A stretch of 64,000 bases of DNA from Bacteroides sp. (GTDB lineage: Bacteria; Bacteroidota; Bacteroidia; Bacteroidales; Bacteroidaceae): assembly GCA_017992695.1 (NCBI GenBank), contig JAGOOC010000001.1:92289-156288 (forward strand). Reading direction: 5' to 3'. A program made the position numbers and the translations under genes. Under the pieces are notes generated by a model. The model did not search any database and was not told where the DNA came from. It worked only from the letters and a program-made list of their open reading frames with translations. Below, piece after piece: positions 38,101 through 45,475 of this stretch (its first letter is position 1; every line of letters begins with the position of its first letter).

Positions 38101-38285
38101 CTTGCAAATCAATCGGAATGGAAACACTCCGCGTATATGCCTCAGTACAGGATCCGTTTCACATTACTAAGTATTCGGGGCTTGATCCGGAGGCAACAAT
38201 GGGTTCGCCACTCACACAAGGAGTAGACTGGGGCGCTTATCCAAATAGCCGTAACTTCCTGGTAGGCTTGAATTTCTCGTTTTAA
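35193..38285 (+). CDS. Second SusC/RagA-family TonB-dependent transporter
   Basis: Outer-membrane glycan importer of 1030 residues. The signal peptide (about 1-27, ending LQITAQQ) precedes a carboxypeptidase-regulatory-like domain (ITGLVLDASGEPIIGASVLVKG). The TonB box region reads ALDEVVVVGYGVQRKSDLTG, the plug contains PLVVIDGFIGGSLKSLNPSDI, and the barrel ends NFLVGLNFSF. No STN domain is present. It is clearly distinct from the other SusC in the window and so probably imports a different glycan. Downstream GH20 and GH84 genes suggest an N-acetylhexosamine-containing substrate. The next gene, SusD, begins 33 bp after its stop. Confidence 0.96.
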   Translation: MKKETCTIAKRLWSLLLFCMLALQITAQQTSTITGLVLDASGEPIIGASVLVKGTSNGSITDLDGKFTLSNVPTNGTISVSYIGYTTQEISIKGQKNFSVKLLEDAKALDEVVVVGYGVQRKSDLTGAVASVKTADALKSTPSGNVSDALQGRMAGVSVLSGSGDPSKDNTIRVRGINSITAEGGPLVVIDGFIGGSLKSLNPSDIQSIEVLKDASATAVYGSRGANGVILVTTRTPNKDKLTVSFNGFVNFKTVAKYPDVLSPYEFATLSNDYGREFNASQNKPAKVYYDDEQLAAFKNGTAGFDYAKGMFNDPALAHNYEVSIAGGGEKTTFLASLRYEGNEGVIKKSNNDIFTYRLKVDTQVRKWFKAGMNLYGYYNTNSGPRITQYDGLILQAMYFPNTVEPFDKNGNYNNKYPISGTATYNPMGHINETDNNNQTLSNRLQGYLDFAIADGLTFRTQLGVSFDNKLATDSQNERSYNYAKNSQTTAYARSEWNTGWLNTNTLSYVKEFNDNHRINATGVFEQSYNNTYWHRTDASNLSFADRLGSDALSWADQFKGSSNRDITTLMSGMLRVNYVFMNRYMLTASIRADGSSRLVEKWDYFPSAAIAWDIKQEAFLKDVETIDQFKIRLGYGSVGNQSVAPYRFHSQMVPKPNADGTTSYSAGRPYSPNLKWERNDQVNAGIDLSFLNGRFRASADWYNKVSKDILLELAQPVHMGFPSLLQNAGEIRNTGIELTIGADLLQNRDWSWHTDITMAHNKGTFENIPTLDRTQQQAGNYENQLFKMIEGERLGTFWGHTYAGVWQEADVNAPFVDANGKDSGKTNGATYGVAAGNARYVDLNLDGKINNNDMGIIGNGQPAFNWGWSNTLSYKDFDFSLFIVGFHGFDIYNATDQIGYNTVGGQNMDNITPKRDFLNRWTKDNTDTDIPGFVYEKSPIKSFNSRFVESGSFVKVKSITLGYTLPAAACKSIGMETLRVYASVQDPFHITKYSGLDPEATMGSPLTQGVDWGAYPNSRNFLVGLNFSF

Positions 38286-38318
38286 TTGAACATGTTTAAT
38301 CTCATAAGAAAAAAATAT

Positions 38319-39815
38319 ATGAAAAAAATAGTATACGCTGCCTTCGCCAGCACCCTACTACTCGCCACCTCGTGTGTCGATCTGGATCAAAATCCCAAAT
38401 CTTTCATTACCGAAGAAGAGTACATCGAAACACCCAAAGACGCTGCATCTGTAGCCCGTAGCGTAACAGGGCTCTACAACGATCTGTGGAAAGAAAACTA
38501 TGGTTTTAACTGCCGTATAATGCGTATCAACGTCATGGCCGATGATATTATTGGTTCGCCAACCAAATCTGGCAACGTCTTGAACTATTACAGCGATCTC
38601 AACCCGAACCTGTTTGCCAACAATGACGACTTCGCCGGACCTTGGGCTGGTTTCTACACCACCATCATCAATAGCAACAAAATCATTAACGGTACTCCAT
38701 TCCCTACAGGTGTTGAGAATGAGGCGAAGATTAAAGAGCTGCAAGCCATCGTGGGCGAAGCCTACTTCGTGCGCGGATTGTGCTACTTTTATGTAGCCCG
38801 TATGTTTGGCGATGCCCCCTTGATTCTGGATAACAAAACAGTTGCTATCAATCAGCCCCGCGTCTCCGTAGCCGAACTGTATGAGAAAGCCATCGTGCCC
38901 AGCATGCAGCAGGCTGTAGCTTGGTTACCCACTACAAGTCGCACCAAGACAAGTGCTTCGCCTACCCTATGGGCCGCGAAAGCCTGTCTGGCGGATATCT
39001 ATATGACAATGGCCGGATGGCCGCTAAAGAAAGGAACCGAGTACTATGCCAAAGCTGCTACCGAAACGCAGGAAATCATAACCGGTGCCGGTCTGAGCTT
39101 GACAAAAGAGTATAGCGACCTCTGGAAAGAAGCCCTAAAAGGCGATACCAACGAACACCTGTTTGCCATGCACCACTCGGCTGCACAAAAAGTACCCAGT
39201 CAATATGGTAAATCATTCTATCCTACTGACTTCTACCCCAAAGCCGGTTGGGCCGATTACTATGGTAACGAAACTTTCATGCTGAAATACCCCGAAGGCA
39301 AGCGCAAGCAATGGAACTACATGCTCGAATGGCCCGTAGCAAAAGATAAAACCGTGAATTACAAACAGAGTAGAGACGGAATGCCTTGTATCTCGAAGTA
39401 TTACGACTACAATGAAGGTGTACCGGGCAATAGTGCTCAGAGCAATGGTATAACTCCTTTCTATCGCTATGCTGATGTATTACTGATGTATGCCGAAGCC
39501 TCCAATCTGGCTACTAATAGCGTAAACAGCCTAGCCTTGCAGTGTTTGCAAGAGGTACAAACCCGTGCCGGAGTTGCTACAATTACTACAACCAAGGATA
39601 GCAAAGCCTTTGACGACGCTGTATTTGCCGAACGTGGCTGGGAATTTGTAGCCGAGTTCAAACGTTGGTTCGACCTTGTACGTCGCGAGAAAGTAAGCGA
39701 AGTGAAACCCAAAGAGTACGCCGCATCATTGTTCAAAGCCAACAACCACTACTACCTGCCCATCCCTTATGTGCAGATAGATATGACAGGTTGGAAAAAC
39801 AATGCAGGCTATTAA
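38319..39815 (+). CDS. Second SusD/RagB-family lipoprotein
   Basis: Lid subunit of the second SusCD importer, 498 residues. I start it at 38319 (MKKIVYAAFASTLLLATSC) because that gives a tight lipoprotein signal with Cys19. The frame also runs upstream to a TTG and an ATG directly after the SusC stop. SusD features include the opening VDLDQNPKSFITEEEY, the helix pair GEAYFVRGLCYFYVARMFGDAPLI, and the late block FYRYADVLLMYAEASNLA with LPIPYVQIDMT near the end. A terminator at 39858-39898 separates it from the GH20 gene, so SusC and SusD form a two-gene operon. Confidence 0.95.
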   Translation: MKKIVYAAFASTLLLATSCVDLDQNPKSFITEEEYIETPKDAASVARSVTGLYNDLWKENYGFNCRIMRINVMADDIIGSPTKSGNVLNYYSDLNPNLFANNDDFAGPWAGFYTTIINSNKIINGTPFPTGVENEAKIKELQAIVGEAYFVRGLCYFYVARMFGDAPLILDNKTVAINQPRVSVAELYEKAIVPSMQQAVAWLPTTSRTKTSASPTLWAAKACLADIYMTMAGWPLKKGTEYYAKAATETQEIITGAGLSLTKEYSDLWKEALKGDTNEHLFAMHHSAAQKVPSQYGKSFYPTDFYPKAGWADYYGNETFMLKYPEGKRKQWNYMLEWPVAKDKTVNYKQSRDGMPCISKYYDYNEGVPGNSAQSNGITPFYRYADVLLMYAEASNLATNSVNSLALQCLQEVQTRAGVATITTTKDSKAFDDAVFAERGWEFVAEFKRWFDLVRREKVSEVKPKEYAASLFKANNHYYLPIPYVQIDMTGWKNNAGY

Positions 39816-39857
39816 TCGCAAGGATAGTTTAACAGTTCAATCGACTTAACACAGCAG

Positions 39858-39898
39858 AAAGGGGAAAGATATTTAGTTAGCCTTCCCCTTTTTTTATA
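39858..39898 (+). terminator. Intrinsic terminator after second SusD
   Basis: Stem of 9 bp (AAAGGGGAA at 39858-39866 with TTCCCCTTT at 39883-39891), 16-nt loop and a following run of T. It overlaps the -7 box of the next gene by a couple of bases. Confidence 0.75.
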
Positions 39899-39904
39899 TT
39901 TTTG
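39897..39904 (+). promoter_or_regulatory. -7 promoter element TATTTTTG for GH20 gene
   Basis: Exact TAnnTTTG match 25 bp upstream of the ATG at 39930, immediately after the SusD terminator. Promoter and start are both intact, although codon 44 of the gene is a stop. Confidence 0.6.
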
Positions 39905-39929
39905 CAGTACTAAATTTAATGTAATATTC

Positions 39930-42020
39930 ATGAAACACATTCTCCTATCGGCCCTTCTGTGGTGCTGTTTTTTTACTTTACATGCCAAAGACAATGGCTC
40001 ACTCCTATTTAGCGCACTGCTGCCCGAGCCGCAGCAAATCAGCCTCATCGAACAAGCTTAAGGCATTGACCCACAAACTATCCGTGGCTTCTGCCTGAAG
40101 AAGAAGGCAGAAATCCCTTTTGCACAAACCTATTTTAGCACCCAGCTCTACTCCACCCCTGAAACAGGAACGATTTGCCTCGAATTGAGTAAAACCATTA
40201 AGCACCGCGAGGGATACACACTGATTGTTCGCGATGGTAGAGCGAGCATCAAGGCGCAAACACAAGCCGGGTTGCTCTATGGTTTGCAAACACTTACCCA
40301 ACTGGCACAAGACGCCACAGAGCGGAAACTAAGTATCCCCGCCTGCGCAATCACCGACCATCCCAGCACTGACTGCCGGGCTATCCACATTGACCTGAAG
40401 CATCATCTCGACAAGAAAGAATACATGTATCAAGTGCTCCGCCGAATGGCTTACTACAAACTGAATGCTGCCATTGTGGAGTATGAGGACAAGCTGGGAT
40501 ACGAGAGCTATCCTATAGTGGCTGCTCCCAACGCCCCTAGCATTGCACAATGGAAAGAGTGGGCGGAGTATGCCCATCAGTTAAACATTGACATCAGTCC
40601 GCTCATTCAGGGCATCGGTCATGCCGACTTCATCCTGAAACACGATGAGATGAAACCCTTGCGCGAAGCCCCCACCTCCGATTGGGTGTGTTGCCCCTCC
40701 AACAAAAAGTATTATGACGTGCAATTTGGACTTTATGCCGATGCCATGCGTGCCACACCCCACGGCAAATACCTCCATGTAGGTGGCGATGAGGTAGGCA
40801 CACTTGGAGTATGCCCAGTATGCAAAGCCAAACAGAAGACAGCACTCCAACACCAGATGGAATGGCTAAAACGTGTGAGTGATTTTGCCGTAGCCAATGG
40901 ACGCACTCCCATCTTTTGGGATGACATGGTATTTAAACACGTCGGCCTCTACGAAGTAATCCTCGACCAAGAGAAGCCGGAAAGAATGGACTCTATTTGG
41001 GCTGCCCGCCTGCCGGAGTTGAACAAACACATCAACCTCTTCCCCAAGAAGGTGGTCTATATGCGTTGGCAATATGGAAATGCCAATATGAAGGGAAACA
41101 AAATGGCCCTTAAATGGTACAACGACAACGGACTCTCAGTGATGGGCGCTACGGCCGCGCAAACCACTTGCGCCATGTTACCGACAGGGAACGGAAATTT
41201 CAAGAATATCGAGAGCTTCCAACTGGCACATCAAACGACACCAATCATCGGGGTGCTTTGCACTGCTTGGGATGATGCCTCACCACTGTTCGATACTTTC
41301 TGGAAAGGATTTATTGCGCACGGTCAATACAGTTGGAACATTGCTACCCCCATGAAGTACAACGAACTAGATCATCGCTATCACATCCGCGAATTCGGTG
41401 TAGCGGCAAGCGAACTGCCCGACTTCCGCAAACATCTCGAGTCAACCTTCCCGCTTTGGGAAGAGGGATTACTGGATAAAGGGTTTCGCCGAGGCATGTG
41501 GCGGACAGGGGGAAAGTACACCATTCTATCACTGCCTACCAAAGAAAAAGGAGCTTGGAGCCGAACCTACGCCGAACGAATTGAGAAGGCACAAAAAGGA
41601 TGTATAGAGCAACTGCAACTGCAACAGCTCCTTATGGATTATCGCAACAAGGCCACACGCAATGACTATTCATTACAGGTGTTCGAGCGCATCAACGATG
41701 TTACCGGATATACTGCCCGACTACTCGTTGCCCTCTCCACTTACGATCGCGAACGCGATGCTTCCAGCCTAAACAACCTGCGCCAGTGTGCTGAAAACTT
41801 TAAAACCGTTCGTCATAACTTCGAGGAGGTATGTGCCCAGACACGCCATATGGGACAACCCGATGGATACATACTACCGATGAACCACCATGCTCACCTT
41901 GCCATACGTACGGCAAACACCGACTGGATGTTCCTGTTTGAAATCGATTTTTTGAAACAAATAGACGAGCTGCTTGCGGCAGAGGGTCTATCACCGGTCT
42001 TTTCCGCCACAAACCTATAA
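39930..42020 (+). pseudogene. GH20 family beta-N-acetylhexosaminidase with an in-frame stop at codon 44
   Basis: The gene would encode about 696 residues: a signal peptide (MKHILLSALLWCCFFTLHA), the start of the GH20b domain (LLPEPQQISLIEQA), then TAA at 40059-40061, after which the same frame continues cleanly to 42020. Downstream parts are intact: the GH20 (beta/alpha)8 barrel opens with AIHIDLKHHLD, and the catalytic Asp287-Glu288 pair is in LHVGGDEVG. GH20 enzymes release terminal GlcNAc or GalNAc using the substrate acetamido group. One base change (for example AAA or CAA to TAA) explains the stop. A shorter product from a later start (TTG at 40185) would lack a signal peptide. It may be a recent pseudogene, a sequencing error, or read-through. 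Confidence 0.8.
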
Positions 42021-42087
42021 ACGATGTAACATAGGTGTAATTTTAGTTTTTTCGAGCTATTTACCCCTACCAATCGCGCGAAAAGAG

Positions 42088-42190
42088 CTCTGTCTGTCAT
42101 GGTTTGTACTTGAACCAAGGTATCATTACGAAGCACCTCAAACGGAAACCTCTTTACCGCAGGGATTCCCGTAATGGCATATAAATCAAA
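42088..42190 (-). pseudogene. Relic of a PL8 lyase C-terminal region
   Basis: Minus-strand translation reads GIPAVKRFPFEVLRNDTLVQ. The PL8 encoded at 32260-34890 has GVPAEKKLPFEVLRNDTLVQ at its C-terminal domain. The DNA is also alike (for example ACCAAGGTATCATTACG against ACCAAGGTGTCATTACG). The fragment has no start or complete domain. The remaining 42021-42261 region carries only AT-rich leader sequence for the GH84 gene. Confidence 0.75.
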
Positions 42191-42261
42191 AATCTTTTGA
42201 CTTTTGCATTTCAATATTGTACCTTAGCGCTGTGAAATAAAAACATCATTAATTTAGTGTC

Positions 42262-44472
42262 ATGAAGAAGAAAAGTACCCTTTTCATCGGAACATTGCTT
42301 CTCAATAGCATCGTTCTTGCACAAACAATCAACTTGCAGCCACAGCCGCAGCAAATAACCACAACCGGGAAAAACATCACCCTACCCACAACCTATACCT
42401 TAATAGGTGCCAAGGAGGCCAATCCGACGGCTGTTTCCAAGCTAAAAACATTGCTTGGATCACAACCCGGTAAGAAAGGATTTCGGATTCTTATCGGTGA
42501 AAAGGGAGATAAATCGATTCGCGCCTTCGATCGCCTTATCCCGGCACAAGCCGAAGGATATTATTTAAAGGTAGACAATAAGCAACTGATTATAGCTGGA
42601 AACAACGAACGGGGTACTTACTATGCCATGCAAACTTTGCTTCAGTTGCTAAAAGACAATCAATTGCCCGAGATTGAGATTACGGACTTCCCCGCTATTC
42701 GCTTTCGGGGAGTTGTTGAAGGGTTTTACGGTACTCCATGGAGCCACGAAGCACGTCTGCGTCAACTACAGTTTTATGGCGAGAACAAAATGAATACCTA
42801 TATCTATGGTCCTAAAGATGATCCCTATCACAGCGCACCTAATTGGCGACTGCCTTATCCTGAAAAGGAAGCAAAGCAGCTGTCCGAACTGGTAAAAAGT
42901 GCTCACGAAAACGAAGTAGACTTTGTCTGGGCCATTCATCCGGGACAGGATATTCAATGGAACGACACAGATCGCAATCTGTTGATCGGGAAGTTTGAGA
43001 AAATGTATCAGCTGGGAGTGCGCTCATTTGCTATTTTCTTCGACGATATATCCGGAGAAGGAACCAATCCCGATCGTCAGGCAGAACTACTCAATTATCT
43101 CGATGACCATTTTGTGAAAGTAAAAAAAGATGTTACTCCACTTATTATGTGTCCTACGGAATATAACAAAAGCTGGTCGAATCCTGCTAAAGGATATCTT
43201 ACTACATTGGGCAAGAGACTGAATCCATCGATCCAAATCATGTGGACAGGCGATCGTGTAGTATCCGATATAAGCAGCGAAGGCATTGCATGGATCAATG
43301 AACGCATTCAACGCCCGGCCTATATCTGGTGGAACTTTCCGGTATCAGACTATGTGCGCGATCATTTATTGATGGGTGCCGTTTATGGCAACGACACACA
43401 GATTGCCAACCAAATGTCAGGTTTCGTGAGCAACCCGATGGAACATCCGGAAGCATCAAAGATAGCTATCTTTGGGGTGGCAGATTACGCTTGGAATCCG
43501 CTCAGCTACAACCCACAAGAGGCATGGGTACGAGCTATCCGCACCCTCTTACCGCAAGATGCTGCTGCTCTGCAAACATTTGCCAACCATAATTCAGATT
43601 TAGGAAACAACGGACATCGTTATCGTCGCGAAGAGTCAGTTCAGCTGCAATCCTTAGCAGACCGTTTCCTCACTAACTATACGCAAGGTACGTATAGTGC
43701 AGCAGAAGCAGACAGCTTACAGAAAGAGTTTGAACGCATCATTGAGTCGGCCGATCTACTATTGGCCAATAAAGAGAACGAGCCATTGATTCAGGAAATC
43801 ACTCCTTGGCTACATCAGTTTAAGCTGATGGGACAGATGGGCCAAGAAGTTCTTAACTTGGCCTCGGCTTATCAAAACAGCGATCAAGCCGCATTTGCGA
43901 ATAAATACAAGCACATCAAAGCCTTGCAACAACTCAGTTTCGTGGTCGATCAAACATACAACCAAAATCCATACCAGCCCGGTGTTAAAGTAGGTACTAA
44001 GGTAGTACAACCCCTGATTGACAAGACTTTCTCCATAGCTACCGAACGATACAATGAGAAATATGGCACACAACTCAATGCCACCACCTCCTATTCGCCT
44101 CATAAGCTGCTTACCAATATAGAGCAACTAAAATATCAGCCTTTACAAATCAAAACAAACCGTATCCTGATATCTCCTCTACTTGAAACGGTTAAATGGC
44201 CGGCTTCGGGGGCACTGACCATTGAGTTAGAGCATCCTTATACAGGCAAAAAGATTGAAATGGATTTGGGTGTTAAAGAGGTAGCAAGTTGGGGAAGCTT
44301 TGAAGTATCACCCGATGGAACAAACTGGAACCTTGTTGAGCTTATACAAGAAAACAATACGATTACAGTCAATCTGCAGAAAAGCCGCATAAAAGCGGTG
44401 CGTTTCACTAATGCAAGCAATCAGGAGCAAGAGGTTTACTTGAGAAAGTTTATCCTCACAGCAGACAAATAA
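42262..44472 (+). CDS. GH84 beta-N-acetylglucosaminidase (O-GlcNAcase-like)
   Basis: Exported hexosaminidase of 736 residues, essentially the same length as the well-studied B. thetaiotaomicron GH84. The signal peptide is MKKKSTLFIGTLLLNSIVLAQ. An N-terminal GH20b-like domain (about 22-140) precedes the catalytic barrel, which opens with the GH84 hallmark FRGVVEGFYGTPWSHE at 148. The catalytic Asp-Asp pair is 261-262 in AIFFDDISGEG. A helical domain and a C-terminal F5/8-like beta-sandwich (ASWGSFEVSPDGTNWNLVEL) follow. It removes beta-linked GlcNAc by substrate-assisted catalysis, probably in the periplasm. Its neighbours are a GH20 and SusC/D. The leader has TACCTTAG at about 42220, one mismatch from a -7 box. 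Confidence 0.95.
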   Translation: MKKKSTLFIGTLLLNSIVLAQTINLQPQPQQITTTGKNITLPTTYTLIGAKEANPTAVSKLKTLLGSQPGKKGFRILIGEKGDKSIRAFDRLIPAQAEGYYLKVDNKQLIIAGNNERGTYYAMQTLLQLLKDNQLPEIEITDFPAIRFRGVVEGFYGTPWSHEARLRQLQFYGENKMNTYIYGPKDDPYHSAPNWRLPYPEKEAKQLSELVKSAHENEVDFVWAIHPGQDIQWNDTDRNLLIGKFEKMYQLGVRSFAIFFDDISGEGTNPDRQAELLNYLDDHFVKVKKDVTPLIMCPTEYNKSWSNPAKGYLTTLGKRLNPSIQIMWTGDRVVSDISSEGIAWINERIQRPAYIWWNFPVSDYVRDHLLMGAVYGNDTQIANQMSGFVSNPMEHPEASKIAIFGVADYAWNPLSYNPQEAWVRAIRTLLPQDAAALQTFANHNSDLGNNGHRYRREESVQLQSLADRFLTNYTQGTYSAAEADSLQKEFERIIESADLLLANKENEPLIQEITPWLHQFKLMGQMGQEVLNLASAYQNSDQAAFANKYKHIKALQQLSFVVDQTYNQNPYQPGVKVGTKVVQPLIDKTFSIATERYNEKYGTQLNATTSYSPHKLLTNIEQLKYQPLQIKTNRILISPLLETVKWPASGALTIELEHPYTGKKIEMDLGVKEVASWGSFEVSPDGTNWNLVELIQENNTITVNLQKSRIKAVRFTNASNQEQEVYLRKFILTADK

Positions 44473-44482
44473 GCATAAATAA

Positions 44483-44528
44483 GAGACAAAGCGTACGTAT
44501 TTTCTCGAACTTACGTATCTTTGTCTCA
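44483..44528. promoter_or_regulatory. Inverted repeat overlapping the dus promoter
   Basis: GAGACAAAG at about 44482 and TTTGTCTC at 44520-44527 pair. TACGTA repeats inside them extend the stem past a small bulge. The -7 element TATCTTTG (44516-44523) is inside the right arm, so the same DNA could end GH84 transcription and start dus transcription. Confidence 0.45.
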
Positions 44529-44549
44529 AATTCAATATGCACGTTCATT

Positions 44550-45473
44550 ATGACTCCACTTCACTTCGCCCCTTTGCAAGGTTATACAGAAGCGCCTTAT
44601 CGCGATGCACACGCCACTGTATTCGGTGGCATCGATACCTATTACACCCCTTTCGTGCGCATAGAACGGGGAGAATTCCGTCGGAAAGACACACGCGATA
44701 TTGAGCCTGGAAACAATCATGTAGCACATCTCGTTCCACAGCTAATAGCCTCGAATATAGAGAAGGCGGAAACGATTTTAGCCCTTTTCATCGAGAAGGG
44801 ATACCGGGAGGTTAGTATTAATCTAGGATGTCCGTTTCCCATATTGGCCAAACGTCATAACGGTTCGGGCATGCTTCCTTATCCCGAAGAGGTAAAGGCA
44901 CTCCTGGCCATGGTTGAGCAACATCCCGAGATTCGTTTCTCGGTCAAGATGCGGCTTGGGTGGGAAAGCCCTGAAGAGTGTCTGGCATTGGCCCCACTAC
45001 TCAACGCACTACCCTTGGAGCATGTTGCCTTACACGCACGTTTAGGCAAACAACAATACAAGGGAGAAGTCGATCTCGATGCGTTTGCCGCTTTTGCAGA
45101 GGTGTGTCAAAAGCCGCTTATTTATAATGGCGATCTATTGACTGTAGAAGATATTCAGCGAATTGAAAAGCGATTTCCGCAATTGGCAGGCATCATGATC
45201 GGGCGCGGTTTATTGGCCAACCCGGCCTTGGCGATGGAATACAAAACAGGAGTAAGCCTAAGCCCCGAACAGCTACGAGAGAAATTACGAACATTGCATG
45301 CAACTGTTTACGCCCGCTATGAAGGACAGCTTCAAGGAGGAGATGAGCAAATGCTACACAAAATCAAGCCTTTTTGGGACTATCTGGAGCCGGCACTCGA
45401 CCGTAAGGTATGGAAAGCCATTCACAAGAGCGGCAGCCTGAATAAATATCAGGCCGCCGTACGCTTGGTGTAA
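44550..45473 (+). CDS. dus: tRNA-dihydrouridine synthase family protein
   Basis: FMN-dependent enzyme of 307 residues that reduces uridines in tRNA D-loops. The N-terminal APLQGYTEAPYR is the Dus opening (APMxGxTD in relatives). The catalytic cysteine lies in INLGCPFP, and flavin contacts are expected at KMRLGW and at IGRGLLANPAL. Length is slightly shorter than the usual 320-350 residues but complete, with a short helical C-terminal tRNA-binding domain. Its own -7 box TATCTTTG is at 44516-44523. The stop lies just 2 bp from the stop of the converging PL8 gene, leaving no room for a terminator between them. Confidence 0.92.
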   Translation: MTPLHFAPLQGYTEAPYRDAHATVFGGIDTYYTPFVRIERGEFRRKDTRDIEPGNNHVAHLVPQLIASNIEKAETILALFIEKGYREVSINLGCPFPILAKRHNGSGMLPYPEEVKALLAMVEQHPEIRFSVKMRLGWESPEECLALAPLLNALPLEHVALHARLGKQQYKGEVDLDAFAAFAEVCQKPLIYNGDLLTVEDIQRIEKRFPQLAGIMIGRGLLANPALAMEYKTGVSLSPEQLREKLRTLHATVYARYEGQLQGGDEQMLHKIKPFWDYLEPALDRKVWKAIHKSGSLNKYQAAVRLV

Positions 45474-45475
45474 TG

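Noticed and set aside
41894-42214. Real minus-strand protein gene of 106 codons
   Set aside because: It overlaps the GH20 3' end antisense, and only its first part resembles a PL8 C-terminal region. It is a relic, not a gene.
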